From Pedobacter sp. PACM 27299 (GTDB lineage Bacteria > Bacteroidota > Bacteroidia > Sphingobacteriales > Sphingobacteriaceae): a DNA stretch of 64,000 nucleotides. Shown piece after piece: positions 26,767 through 36,023 of this stretch (the stretch's first letter is position 1; each line of letters opens with the position of its first letter). Under the pieces are notes generated by a model, which was not told where the DNA came from, did no database searches, and saw only the letters and a list, made by a program, of their open reading frames with translations. The translations under genes and the position numbers were made by a program. The stretch covers positions 4,650,001 to 4,714,000 of the forward strand of contig NZ_CP012996.1 of the NCBI RefSeq assembly GCF_001412655.1, given 5' to 3'.

Positions 26767-28698
26767 CTAAGAGATGGGCAATTCAAAAATCATCCTGGTT
26801 CCCTCGCCGAATTCACTTTCTGCCCAGATTTTTCCGTTGTGACTTTTCACAATCTCTGCGCATAAATACAGTCCAATTCCAAAGCCAGCAATATTTTTAG
26901 TATCCGCAGTTTCAAATCGCTGAAATCTGGTAAACAAATATGGAAGATCCGTTTCCCGAATCCCCATCCCACGGTCCGTTATCGAAATCTGGGCATTGGA
27001 TTCATTTTTGCGGCAGTCCAGCCGAATATCTTTATGGTGTAAGGAATACTTAGCCGCATTGCTCAGGAGATTGGTCAGCACCTGGCCTATTTTATCCCGA
27101 TCTCCGGTTAGCCACAATTCCTCAGTCCCGTCAAAAGCAATCACATGAGGATTGATGATTGCTTTCACCTCCTCTATCACCTCAAGAATCAATTTATTGA
27201 ATTCGAATGGTGATTTTTCCAATACAATTCCCCCCGCTTCCAGTCTGGAAATATTCAAAAAACTATTGATCATACTGACCATCTTATTCACCTGATTATC
27301 TGCTTTTTCTAAGATTTCAACGGCCAGGAGGTCTTTCTCCTTCTTCCCTGTTCTTTTCAACAATTGAACATACGCTTTCAGGGAGGTCAATGGTGTTTTC
27401 AATTCATGGCTCACCATGGCTATGAAATCATTTTTAAGCTCTTCTTCCCTTTTTTGACGGGTGTTATCGAGCACCGTTCCAATAAATCTGCCTGGCAGTC
27501 CCTGGTCATTGAAAAACAATTTACCCTTTGCACGAACCCAGCGCATTTGTTCGTTGATCAGATTTACTGTACGAAATTCCACGTCATAATCCCCATTTTT
27601 CAATGGCCTTTTAAAAGCATTCCTCATGAGTTTAACCAGTCTGGTTTTATCTTCTTCATGCAAGGCCATCATAAAATCCCTTGCCTGATCATACACATCC
27701 CCAGCTTCTATTCCAAAGATTTCCTGACACCGCAAATCACACTTCAACAGGCCATGTTCGACATCCATATCAAACACCCCCAAATCTGCAGCTTCAATGG
27801 CCAACCGACTTCTTTGCTGCTCCTGCATTAATTCAACCCTGCCTTTCACCTCTTCTGTAACTTCTGAAGCCATAATAATCACTCCGCAAACACAGTCGGA
27901 AGTATCTCTAAGGGGATGGTAAACCATGTTGAAATAAGCTTCCTGTAAGGAACCCTCCCTTGCAAGCAGCATTTTTATGTCTTCATTATAATGCGATCGA
28001 CCGGTGCAGTAGGTCTGACTGATCAGGCTGAGGACTTCTAATTTAATAGCCCGGGGAAGTACTTCTGACATCTTTTTACCGATGATTTCCTCCGATTTCC
28101 CCCATACTTCGAGCATGAGTGCATTGGCTAGTTCTACTTTCAAATCACGCCCTTTCAGCATCGCAATGGCCACTGGCGCATGGGCAAAAAATTCACGAAG
28201 GTGTTTATTGGTCCAGTCTTCCACCTCCATCTCAATCCTTTCCTTTCTAACCAGATCATAGGTAGAGGTGACATCTACATTAGTATGGACAATATAGGCT
28301 ACATTTCCCTGATCATCAAGCACTGGAAAATTAGTTACCATCCAGTATTTCACTTCAAATTGGTCTGTTCCCCTAATCGGAATATCATATTTGAGAATGC
28401 TGAGTACCTGCTGTTCTTTAGTTTCCAGCACACGGAGCAGACTGTTATAAAACAGTTCCGCATTCTTAGTACTGCTGTCCTTAGGGTTCTGCGGAAAAGC
28501 AGTCAGAATGGGCCGACCCAGCAGATCTTTAATCCTGCTTGAGGTTACTTTAAGATAAGCATCGTTGGCTTCTACGATAGTAAAATACGGCGGGTCCGGC
28601 TTCAAAACTAAAATTGGAGGTCCCGCTTTATAAAATGCGTCGAAGTTAATATTTGGTTTCAAAAGAGATGGCGTAAGAATGGATATAAGGATGCTCAA
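26767..28698 (-). CDS. Multi-PAS sensor histidine kinase
   Basis: A 643-residue soluble kinase with three PAS modules (about 20-140 with PPYFTIVEANDAYLKVT; about 165-285; about 300-420 with PAC segments YDVEFRTVN). HisKA follows, with FIAMVSHELKTPLTSLKAYV (His near 430), then HATPase with NLLSNAAKYS, DRGMGI and GFGIGLYLCAEIV (about 530-640). No transmembrane helix is obvious, so it senses a cytoplasmic cue. No receiver gene is adjacent, making it an orphan kinase. The start at 28698 could be a few codons further in. Confidence 0.92.
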   Translation of the reverse strand: MSILISILTPSLLKPNINFDAFYKAGPPILVLKPDPPYFTIVEANDAYLKVTSSRIKDLLGRPILTAFPQNPKDSSTKNAELFYNSLLRVLETKEQQVLSILKYDIPIRGTDQFEVKYWMVTNFPVLDDQGNVAYIVHTNVDVTSTYDLVRKERIEMEVEDWTNKHLREFFAHAPVAIAMLKGRDLKVELANALMLEVWGKSEEIIGKKMSEVLPRAIKLEVLSLISQTYCTGRSHYNEDIKMLLAREGSLQEAYFNMVYHPLRDTSDCVCGVIIMASEVTEEVKGRVELMQEQQRSRLAIEAADLGVFDMDVEHGLLKCDLRCQEIFGIEAGDVYDQARDFMMALHEEDKTRLVKLMRNAFKRPLKNGDYDVEFRTVNLINEQMRWVRAKGKLFFNDQGLPGRFIGTVLDNTRQKREEELKNDFIAMVSHELKTPLTSLKAYVQLLKRTGKKEKDLLAVEILEKADNQVNKMVSMINSFLNISRLEAGGIVLEKSPFEFNKLILEVIEEVKAIINPHVIAFDGTEELWLTGDRDKIGQVLTNLLSNAAKYSLHHKDIRLDCRKNESNAQISITDRGMGIRETDLPYLFTRFQRFETADTKNIAGFGIGLYLCAEIVKSHNGKIWAESEFGEGTRMIFELPIS

Positions 28699-28773
28699 AA
28701 GTATAAAAACCTATGGTCTTAAGGGAGAAAGCATGGTTTCACATTCTAATGTGAAACCATAAATTATATGATT

Positions 28774-29334
28774 TTACAACTTGTTTAGCTTTTTAAGGCA
28801 TTCCAGAGAACGGCTGAGTGCAAGTCTACCTTCTTTGCTATCCAGATTGAACTGGTACTCATGAGGTAAAGAAGGCTGATGATTGCTTTTAAAGAAAAGT
28901 GTATCAACAGGAACTTTCAAAAGCTTTAATTTTCTGGCCAATGCTACTGATTGTGGAAGCAGTGGATCTTCGTTTCCAGCGGAAATAAAAGTTGCAGGAT
29001 AGTCTTTTGTGATATAATTGATTAGCGATGCAGTTTTGAATACGGCTGCGTCTAAGTTTTTCTTACCGCTATATGCCCATAAAATAGTATTTAAGAAGCC
29101 ACTAAAGTCTCCTGCCAAATTCACTAAACTGGTATCAAAAGGTCCACAATATAATATTAATCCGGACAATTGCTGTGGATGGATTGCCGGCTTGATCTGT
29201 ATTAATTCTGAGTATTTACCATTGTAAATGAGATGTGCAGATTGAGCAGCAATATGTGCACCATCGGAATCCCCGGCAAGAATGAAGCGATTGGTCCTAC
29301 CCAGATCCGCATTTTTTTGAAGTTCATGAAGCAA
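28774..29334 (-). pseudogene. Truncated alpha/beta-hydrolase (hormone-sensitive-lipase type) remnant
   Basis: The 186 residues cover only the C-terminal two thirds of an HSL-family esterase: the nucleophile elbow AGDSDGAHIAA (Ser near 23, normally GDSAGG), the Asp-bearing ISAGNEDPLL and the late HEYQF with the catalytic His. The N-terminal part with the HGGG oxyanion motif is missing, and only 56 bases separate its start from the permease gene. It is therefore most likely a deletion remnant. It could still be translated from the ATG at 29334. Confidence 0.75.
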
Positions 29335-29350
29335 ATTCTAAATCCAGTAT

Positions 29351-29371
29351 TTGACCAGAAAGTCTGGTCAA
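29351..29371. terminator. 9-bp hairpin after the permease gene
   Basis: TTGACCAGA (29351-29359) and TCTGGTCAA (29363-29371) form a perfect stem with a 3-base loop just downstream of the permease on the minus strand. No T-run follows, so terminator function is tentative. Confidence 0.4.
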
Positions 29372-29390
29372 TATACAGAAAAATAGCGTT

Positions 29391-30833
29391 TTAACTTTTA
29401 GCTTGCTTCAATTTCCTCCTATTGACCAATACGTAGCAGATATATAAAAGAAGAATCCAGGCAGGAATCAACTCTACTGAAAGTTTCATTCCAGTGATCC
29501 ACATGATCACTAAAATCCCCAGTAAAAACACCAGACAGATATAGTTAGACAAAGGGTAGATAAAAGAAGGAAACTTTGTTTTCACCTGTGCTGCATCCTT
29601 GGACTTCCTGAATTTCAAGTGAGTAATACTGATCATCAACCAATTGATAATCAAAGAAGACACCACTAGTGACATCAATATTTCCAAAGCTTTTTCTGGA
29701 ATCAGTTTATTGATGACAATACAAATAGCGGCGAAAAGACTGGAAACCAGAATCGCTTTAATTGGTACGTGATTTTTGTTCAATTTCGATAAGAAAGCAG
29801 GCGCATTTCCTTGTTCGGCAAGGCCGAAAAGCATTCGGCTGTTGCTATATACACAACTATTGTATACAGAGAGCGCTGCCGTAAGTACGATCATGTTCAA
29901 CACATTGGCAATGATACTGGTAAAATATATGGTTTTCCCAAAGGCATGAATTTCAAAGCCTTTCAGGCTTTCAAACACCATCACGAAAGGACTGCTATCC
30001 GTGGTAATATTCTTCCATGGCGATAAGGAGAACAAAATAACCAATGCCCCTACATAGAAAATCAAGATCCGATAGATCACCTGGTTTGTTGCTTTTGGGA
30101 TCGTTTTCTCCGGATTTTCAGCTTCTGCAGCGGTAATTCCGATGAGCTCCAATCCGCCGAAAGAGAACATGATCAGCGCAATTGCGGCAAATAGACCTTG
30201 AAAGCCTCCTTTTCCATCTGCACTGAACCAACCCTTAGCAAAGAAACCGCCGTCATTCCATAAGTTTTGTACACTGGCTTGTGCTCCGCCGCTGCCGCTT
30301 AAAAGTAAATAAGCGCCAAAAGCGATCATGGCAATGATGGCAACCACCTTTATGATGGAAAACCAGAACTCTACTTCCCCGTATACTTTTACTGAGGTCA
30401 GGTTCAAGGCATTAATCACGATGAAAAAGAATAGACTGGAAGTCCACAATGGGATTTCTGGCCACCAGAAATGCACATAAATCCCAATGGCTGTCAATTC
30501 AGACATGCTCACTAAAATATAGAGTGCCCAATAATTCCAACCGGAGGCAAATCCAGCAAAGGAACCCCAATACTTAAAAGCAAAGTGGCTGAAACTTCCT
30601 GACACAGGTTCTTCTACCACCATTTCGCCCAATTGGCGCATGATAAAGAAGGCGATAATCCCTGCCAGGGCATAACCTAAAATTACGGATGGACCTGCTA
30701 AAACTGCAGCAGAACCGATACCTAGAAATAAACCGGTTCCTATAGCACCGCCAAGGGCGATGAGTTGGATATGTCTGTTTTGTAAACCCCTTTGTAGCTT
30801 CTGCTCCTCAGGCTTTTCTTCTACTTGCTTCAA
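29391..30833 (-). CDS. Amino acid permease, AroP/PheP-like APC family
   Basis: A 480-residue, 12-helix transporter of the amino acid-polyamine-organocation family. The start LQRGLQNRHIQLIALGGAIGTGLFLG is the family's TM1 signature. The central FSFGGLELIGITAAEAENPEKTIPKA block and NLWNDGGFF are most like aromatic amino-acid permeases, although D-Ala/Gly or GABA permeases share much of this. It is a proton-coupled importer in the inner membrane. It is monocistronic and followed by the truncated esterase. Confidence 0.92.
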   Translation of the reverse strand: MKQVEEKPEEQKLQRGLQNRHIQLIALGGAIGTGLFLGIGSAAVLAGPSVILGYALAGIIAFFIMRQLGEMVVEEPVSGSFSHFAFKYWGSFAGFASGWNYWALYILVSMSELTAIGIYVHFWWPEIPLWTSSLFFFIVINALNLTSVKVYGEVEFWFSIIKVVAIIAMIAFGAYLLLSGSGGAQASVQNLWNDGGFFAKGWFSADGKGGFQGLFAAIALIMFSFGGLELIGITAAEAENPEKTIPKATNQVIYRILIFYVGALVILFSLSPWKNITTDSSPFVMVFESLKGFEIHAFGKTIYFTSIIANVLNMIVLTAALSVYNSCVYSNSRMLFGLAEQGNAPAFLSKLNKNHVPIKAILVSSLFAAICIVINKLIPEKALEILMSLVVSSLIINWLMISITHLKFRKSKDAAQVKTKFPSFIYPLSNYICLVFLLGILVIMWITGMKLSVELIPAWILLLYICYVLVNRRKLKQAKS

Positions 30834-30926
30834 TCTTTATGTTATTGCGCTAATGATAAATGAATATAAGTTGCACAAAAGTGTGAACTTATATTCATTT
30901 GAACGATTAAAAGCCTAAAAAATTTA

Positions 30927-31364
30927 CTATTTTTTTGTGAACTTCATTGCCGGAACATCACCCATCATTAGGGTAAGTGTGTTACCATCTACGGTATAAG
31001 CATCTACTTTTTTAAGCATCTCCAGGAATCTCATTTCCCCTTCACCTTCACAATGTTTCATTGTCATTGGTCCTGATAAATCAACTTTAAATTTGCTGCC
31101 ATTTACCACTAATTTCGAACCAAACGAATTACAGCTGGTATTTCCACTAAGCTCATTAAGCGCCGCATTGATATTGATATTCGGTTTTGATTCTGGATAT
31201 AAACCATTAAAGGCGATTCTTACCCCTGTAATGTAATTTAACTCCCAGTTGCCGCTTAATTTTGAAGCTGCAGCATTTAGCTCTGTGTTTTGACCTTTGT
31301 TCATCATTTTACAAGATGTTAAAGCGGATAAAGAGATCAAGATAGCGAAGATTGCCTTTTTCAT
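30927..31364 (-). CDS. META-domain lipoprotein
   Basis: A 145-residue protein from the ATG at 31364, chosen because it gives a clean lipoprotein signal (MKKAIFAILISLSALTSCKMM, lipobox Cys at residue 18). The longer frame adds charged residues before it. The mature part holds a META domain: GNWELNYITG, LSGNTSCNSFGSKLVV and TMKHCEGEGEMRFLEMLKKV followed by TLTLMMGD. META proteins such as HslJ are small envelope proteins of uncertain role. Monocistronic. Confidence 0.88.
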   Translation of the reverse strand: MKKAIFAILISLSALTSCKMMNKGQNTELNAAASKLSGNWELNYITGVRIAFNGLYPESKPNININAALNELSGNTSCNSFGSKLVVNGSKFKVDLSGPMTMKHCEGEGEMRFLEMLKKVDAYTVDGNTLTLMMGDVPAMKFTKK

Positions 31365-31549
31365 AATTTTTCTTTTTTTACTAAACAACCTAATTTCCAT
31401 TAAGTTCTAAAGGTTTGTACAACCGTTGAAACGGCGTTTATTTCTAATGACAAATTAAGCAAAGATCCGGCCATTTAAATGCTAAAACCGCGTTTTCAGG
31501 CAATTTTCAGCCTACTTGATAAATCGTACCACTGAATTATTAACTCATA

Positions 31550-32470
31550 TTACGGCAGATCAAAGCCAAATTTCTTATATATAGCGCCAGCTTCTTCGCC
31601 TACCAGAAATTCCATAAAGTCCTTTGCTGCTTCTGGATGCGGAGCATTTTTTAGCTGACCGGCAATATATTGAGAGCGGATATTTTCAGTTTCCGGAACT
31701 TCGATCATTTCTACCGGATGTCCCAGCATTTTCTGATAATAAACTTCAGTATACCATACCGGAGCAGCATCGCTCTGGTCATAAAGAATGCGCATTGGCG
31801 ATTGTCGGTGATGGATCTGTGTAAGATAAGTACTTTTATCTGCCACTTTACTTTCCATAACAGTCTGTTTTAGCGCCTCACCTCCTGCTTTCACATAGGC
31901 TTCTTCAATTCTTTTTCCTATTCCTTCAAAATCCGGATTGGGCATACTGATTCTTAAATCTTTTCTGCCCAGGTCTTGTAGCCCTTTTACTTTTTTAGGA
32001 TTTCCTTTTTGCACCATAATGGCCAATCTATTTTTAGCATAGACTTGTGTTTTACTAAACCATTCCGGAGTTTGTTCGATTCTGCTTTTTCCGGCAGTAT
32101 ACACATCAGGTTTTAAGGTAATCCTCATATTTCCAATCACAATACTGCCACTGGCAATTTGCTTGGCTAAAATACCTGGAGGAAGTGTTTCCGCGAAGAC
32201 CCTTTGATATTGGGGATACTTTTTCTTAAAGGCACCAATCAATTCGTCAATGCACATAAACTGATTCCCTGCAAAGAACACCACCAATTGAGGGTCATTA
32301 ATATCACCGAAAAGATCAGGAACATTATCTATTCCAGGAACGGTAAACTGTACTTTGCTTTCCGGCGGGGTATTCCATGGCGGATCAAAGCGATGTTCCT
32401 GAGCATTAACTTCGGAGGAAAGGGCAAATAGGCCGATTGCGCCACAAAATAGCTGATTTAAAATTTTCAT
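31550..32470 (-). CDS. Periplasmic substrate-binding protein (ModA/PstS-like)
   Basis: A 306-residue protein with a signal peptide (FCGAIGLFALSSEVNAQ) and a type 2 periplasmic-binding fold (LVVFFAGNQFMCIDELIGAFKKKYPQ, IASGSIVIGNMRI, RLAIMVQKGNP, LGRKDLRISMPNPDFEGIGKRIEEAY). This layout resembles molybdate/tungstate- or anion-binding proteins. No ABC permease or ATPase gene is adjacent. Instead it follows the di-haem cytochrome gene by 23 bases on the same strand, so the two are likely cotranscribed and may work together in the periplasm. Confidence 0.85.
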   Translation of the reverse strand: MKILNQLFCGAIGLFALSSEVNAQEHRFDPPWNTPPESKVQFTVPGIDNVPDLFGDINDPQLVVFFAGNQFMCIDELIGAFKKKYPQYQRVFAETLPPGILAKQIASGSIVIGNMRITLKPDVYTAGKSRIEQTPEWFSKTQVYAKNRLAIMVQKGNPKKVKGLQDLGRKDLRISMPNPDFEGIGKRIEEAYVKAGGEALKQTVMESKVADKSTYLTQIHHRQSPMRILYDQSDAAPVWYTEVYYQKMLGHPVEMIEVPETENIRSQYIAGQLKNAPHPEAAKDFMEFLVGEEAGAIYKKFGFDLP

Positions 32471-32493
32471 ATAGGTTAAAATGATCTAGGTTA

Positions 32494-33591
32494 TTAATGA
32501 TTAGAGGCGATATCTTTCAATGCCATCACGATTGGAGGAAAAGGTCCGTATTTATGCTGCTGCTCAGTAAAGCCATCCAGATAAGGACCATAAGGCGCAT
32601 CAATAGGTTTTTTACTGCGATCTGGATAATCTTCTTTTTGTTCTTTATGAGGTCTGGGCTGAGTATTGACAAATGCAGCTACGTCCCAGGATTCTTCATC
32701 TGTTAATTGTGCATCTGGATAAGTCACGCCATAAGGCATATTATTTTTCACGAAACCTGCAAAATTGCTCAATCTGTACATACCTGCACCATCGTTATAA
32801 CTCTGCGGTCCCCAGAGCGGTGGGTATACAAAGGCCAGCTGGTCTGCTGATTTAATTCCTTCGCCATGCTGTCCGTGGCAGCTTAGGCATTTATTCTGGT
32901 ACACGATCAGGCCTTTTTCTGGATCTGCAGCTCTATCCATATAGTTCAATTTTTCCGTGCCCGAACCAAATGCTTTTTTTCCTTTTTCTTGTTCCGATCC
33001 TACCCATTGCATGTAAGCGAGCATAGCCTTTACTTCTTTTCCTGATAAATCAGGAACTTTTCCATTTAAGCTCCGCTGAAAACAATCGGCAATACGTTCG
33101 GTGGCTTCAGCCATTTTACCTGAGCGTGCACTCTTTTTGGGATAGCTGGCAAAAAATATCGAATAGTTATTACCAAAAGTTTTCGTTCCTGCTTCCAGGT
33201 GACAATTCTGACAGTTCATTCCATTGCTGATTCTGGCCACAGAACCATTTGGTCCAAAATACTTAGCGGTATTCTTCACCAGTTCCCTTCCATAACGGAT
33301 CATTTGACCATACTCATCGGCAGGAATAGTGCTGTCCTCTGGTGATTTCCAGGCATCAGCAGGAATGGCCTTCGCTTGCTTTATAGTCTTTGTATTTACA
33401 TTTCGGCTAATGCCCTGATCTGGTCCTGCAGCAGCACTTTCTTGAGTTGAGGTCGAAGGTGCATCTTTAAAATAGTAGGCGCTGATCCCAATTAAACTGG
33501 CTAAAATAAACAACAACGAAACTAACACGACGGATTTCGCGGTATAAATAAGGGTTTGCCGGCTTTGGTCAGGTTTAGTTTCTTCGCTCAA
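32494..33591 (-). CDS. Membrane-anchored di-haem cytochrome c, TsdA-like
   Basis: A 365-residue protein when started at the TTG at 33591. An N-terminal anchor (about 17-39) is followed by two class-I cytochrome c domains with haem motifs CQNCH (about 127-131) and CLSCH (about 235-239). The first-domain text NCQNCHLEAGTKTFGNNY resembles thiosulfate dehydrogenase TsdA and SoxA-type cytochromes. No ATG lies near the N-terminus. The frame opens further upstream to a TTG at 33639, but that codon lies inside a -7 promoter match, so a downstream TTG (33591 or 33612) is preferred. The electron donor is unknown. Operon with the binding protein. Confidence 0.85.
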   Translation of the reverse strand: MSEETKPDQSRQTLIYTAKSVVLVSLLFILASLIGISAYYFKDAPSTSTQESAAAGPDQGISRNVNTKTIKQAKAIPADAWKSPEDSTIPADEYGQMIRYGRELVKNTAKYFGPNGSVARISNGMNCQNCHLEAGTKTFGNNYSIFFASYPKKSARSGKMAEATERIADCFQRSLNGKVPDLSGKEVKAMLAYMQWVGSEQEKGKKAFGSGTEKLNYMDRAADPEKGLIVYQNKCLSCHGQHGEGIKSADQLAFVYPPLWGPQSYNDGAGMYRLSNFAGFVKNNMPYGVTYPDAQLTDEESWDVAAFVNTQPRPHKEQKEDYPDRSKKPIDAPYGPYLDGFTEQQHKYGPFPPIVMALKDIASNH

Positions 33592-33636
33592 AATATTTGG
33601 TTTGGTACCCAAAAATGCTATTAATAATGAGGATGA

Positions 33637-33644
33637 CAAAAATA
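33637..33644 (-). promoter_or_regulatory. Candidate -7 element for the cytochrome operon
   Basis: On the minus strand this reads TATTTTTG, a match to TAnnTTTG. Transcription would begin near 33631, which rules out the furthest upstream start codon and supports the TTG at 33591. Confidence 0.45.
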
Positions 33645-33780
33645 TATAAAGTTATCAGTCATAACTAAAGGTTATAATATAGAGAAAGAGATCCGCCCGC
33701 TAAAAAAATTGATTCCGGCTATTTTGTCATCAGTTTACAGATTAAAGGCTGCCAGCTCATGAATTCCTATTTTATTATCC

Positions 33781-33788
33781 TAATTTTG
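33781..33788 (+). promoter_or_regulatory. Candidate -7 element
   Basis: TAATTTTG matches TAnnTTTG and lies 17 bases before the ATG of the small gene at 33806, giving a very short leader. No -33 TTTG is seen. Confidence 0.35.
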
Positions 33789-33805
33789 CGCCCAAAGAAC
33801 GGATT

Positions 33806-34153
33806 ATGGAATCAAGCGAATTAAGAATAGGAAATTATACATTAGATCACGGCCATCCTGAGCAAATCCCTTATGGATCTGATATTGACTCAGCCGGATT
33901 AATGGAGCCTATTAAATTAACGGTAGATTGGTTGATTAAATTTGGCTTTGAAAAATTCGTTTTTGAATATGAAGAAGGCGATGAGATCACTTATGTACTA
34001 GAGAAAAAAAATGGCCATCAGTTTGTTTTAAGTGATGACTTTCAGCCTATGGATGGTGAAATCGCCATGCTGGACTATAAATTACTATACGTACACCAGT
34101 TACAAAACCTTTATTTCTGTTTAACAGCTGAAGAATTGGTCTTAAAAGCATAA
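33806..34153 (+). CDS. Small conserved Bacteroidota protein of unknown function
   Basis: A 115-residue soluble protein beginning with ELRIGNYT, with PIKLTVDWLIKFGFEKF in the middle and ending in VHQLQNLYFCLTAEELVL. This pattern (RIGN, then a W-L-x-KFGF helix, then VHQLQNLYF...L) recurs in small Bacteroidota and phage proteins of unknown function. It has no catalytic motif. It is 18 bases from the TPR lipoprotein gene and may be cotranscribed with it. Confidence 0.85.
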   Translation: MESSELRIGNYTLDHGHPEQIPYGSDIDSAGLMEPIKLTVDWLIKFGFEKFVFEYEEGDEITYVLEKKNGHQFVLSDDFQPMDGEIAMLDYKLLYVHQLQNLYFCLTAEELVLKA

Positions 34154-34171
34154 TCTTATTATAAGCTTTAC

Positions 34172-34648
34172 ATGAAATCATTCCGAAACCTATTGAGCAT
34201 CCTCCTCCTATCGGCCATTACTTTATTTAGTGCATCTTGTAACTCAAACAGCGCTTATGAAGATTGGAAAGTGCGTGCTAAAACGGACATGAGGTTAATG
34301 CCTAAATACGGTGGCCTGGTAAAATCACAAAAGTACTTAGAGATAGACCATCAGTTTATAAAAGAGGCAACGGAACAATTTGGCACAAAAGAACGTGCCT
34401 CTTATGTTTATTCCAGATGGGGAATGGAATATGCAAAAAAAGGTGATCCTAAAACAGCAATGTACCGTTTAAATCAAGCCTGGTTACTCAATTCAAAAAA
34501 TGCGGAAGCTTACCATGGATTTGGCTATGTAATGGCAGGATTAGGTGCCTTCAAAGAAGCGCTGAATGAATATAATGAAGGGCTCAAATTTACGCCGGAA
34601 AATGAGCAGATGAAAATAGAACGTGCCGCTATTCAGCAAAAGCTTTAA
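34172..34648 (+). CDS. TPR-containing lipoprotein
   Basis: A 158-residue protein with a lipoprotein signal (LLLSAITLFSASC, Cys near 23). Two tetratricopeptide-like helical pairs occupy about 75-155 (ASYVYSRWGMEYAKKGDPKTAMYRLNQAW and AEAYHGFGYVMAGLGAFKEALNEYNEGL). TPRs mediate protein contacts, here at the periplasmic face of a membrane. Partners are unknown. Confidence 0.85.
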   Translation: MKSFRNLLSILLLSAITLFSASCNSNSAYEDWKVRAKTDMRLMPKYGGLVKSQKYLEIDHQFIKEATEQFGTKERASYVYSRWGMEYAKKGDPKTAMYRLNQAWLLNSKNAEAYHGFGYVMAGLGAFKEALNEYNEGLKFTPENEQMKIERAAIQQKL

Positions 34649-34824
34649 ATAACTCATCTTTCTACTATCGTTATACGATTGTTATAAGGATTTGTCCCTG
34701 ATTATCATCAGGTCCCACTTTAATGTGTTAGCTTTATAAAATACAAAGAACAGCTAAATTCTTCCTTTAGCCTAATTCTTTTCTTCTTTCCATTATTTTC
34801 AACCACTACCCTTTTAATACGGAC

Positions 34825-36012
34825 ATGAAAAAAGACGATTCCGATGAATTGATGATTGCCAATAGAAAGATTGCTTTTCAACATCAGGAAAAAGAAAACC
34901 GGGCAGCAGAGTTAATCATCGCCAATAAAGAACTTCTTTTTCAAAATGAAGAGCGTGAAAACCGTGCTGCAGAGCTCGCAATTGCCAATAAAGAACTCAT
35001 CTTTCAAAATGAAGAGAAGGAGAAAAGAGCCGCAGAACTAGTGATTGCGAACAGGGAACTGATTTTTCAAAATGAAGAAAAAGAAAACCGTGCGGCAGAA
35101 TTAGTCATTGCCAATAAAGAGCTTGCTTTTCAAAACGAAGAAAAAGAAAACCGTGCGGCTGAACTGGTCATCGCCAATAAAGAGCTTGCTTTTCAGAATG
35201 AAGAAAAAGAAAAAAGAGCGGAAGAATTAGTTATTGCCAATAGGGAGCTTAAAAATGCAGAGGATGAAGTTCGTCAGCTCAATGACGAATTGGAACAAAA
35301 AGTAGCAGAACGTACTGCACAACTGGAATATGTTAATAAAGAACTAGAGTCCTTCTCCTATTCCGTATCTCATGATTTACGTGCACCAATCAGGGCAATT
35401 AATGGCTATACTAAAATTTTAGTAGAAGACTATGAGTCGGTCATAGATGAAGATGGGCTAAAGATCCTGCAATCCATCATTAACAATTCTAAAAAAATGG
35501 GTGTATTGATCGATGATTTGCTGGCCTTCTCAAAATTAGGAAGAAAACAAGTTACAGTTTCAAAAATAGATATGCTCGATCTTGTCCACCAGGTAAAGGA
35601 AGAGGTATTATTGGAGCAGCATAAAAACATGCCTGAATTTAACATCACAGCATTGCCAAATGCTAAAGGCGATAAATCACTGATTAAACAAGTTTGGATA
35701 AACCTGATTTCCAATGCCATTAAATACTCGCGGCACAAAGAAAAGACAACAATAGAAATTGGTGCTTACGAGGAAGAAGACCATATCGTATACTTTGTAA
35801 AGGATGGTGGTGCTGGTTTTGACATGCAATACTATGATAAACTCTTCGGGGTTTTTCAGCGATTACACTCCCAGGAAGAGTTTGAAGGTACTGGTATCGG
35901 CCTTGCTATTGTCCATAGGATTGTGCAAAGACATGAAGGAAAAGTTTGGGCGGAGTCAATATTAGACGAAGGATCTTGCTTTTATTTCAGCTTACTCCAC
36001 ATAAACCATTAA
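34825..36012 (+). CDS. Histidine kinase with N-terminal 21-residue coiled-coil repeats
   Basis: A 395-residue soluble kinase. Residues 8-133 are six near-identical 21-residue units of the form ELVIANKELAFQNEEKENRAA plus a partial seventh. Each is exactly three heptads and so predicts a long continuous coiled coil. HisKA with SVSHDLRAPIRAINGY (His near 181) and HATPase with NLISNAIKYS, KDGGAGF and GTGIGLAIVHRIV follow. There is no sensor domain, so the coiled coil or a partner must supply input. It heads a three-gene cassette, 11 bases before the receiver gene. Confidence 0.93.
   Translation: MKKDDSDELMIANRKIAFQHQEKENRAAELIIANKELLFQNEERENRAAELAIANKELIFQNEEKEKRAAELVIANRELIFQNEEKENRAAELVIANKELAFQNEEKENRAAELVIANKELAFQNEEKEKRAEELVIANRELKNAEDEVRQLNDELEQKVAERTAQLEYVNKELESFSYSVSHDLRAPIRAINGYTKILVEDYESVIDEDGLKILQSIINNSKKMGVLIDDLLAFSKLGRKQVTVSKIDMLDLVHQVKEEVLLEQHKNMPEFNITALPNAKGDKSLIKQVWINLISNAIKYSRHKEKTTIEIGAYEEEDHIVYFVKDGGAGFDMQYYDKLFGVFQRLHSQEEFEGTGIGLAIVHRIVQRHEGKVWAESILDEGSCFYFSLLHINH
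34846..35223 (+). repeat. Six tandem 63-bp coding repeats
   Basis: Six in-frame copies of a 63-base unit (21 codons) within the kinase gene, with a partial seventh after 35223. Units differ by mostly silent or conservative changes. The last two full units are the most alike, suggesting recent expansion. Copy number could change by slippage or recombination without shifting the frame. Confidence 0.88.
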
Positions 36013-36023
36013 TACTAAAAGAG

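Noticed and set aside
29351..29371. Possible insertion-sequence end or attachment site (TTGACCAGA hairpin)
   Set aside because: TTGACCAGA also occurs near 42253, but no transposase, matching element body or target duplication is seen; a hairpin is sufficient.
34846..35223. Possible CRISPR-like array
   Set aside because: Units are contiguous, in frame and coding, with no unique spacers and no cas genes.
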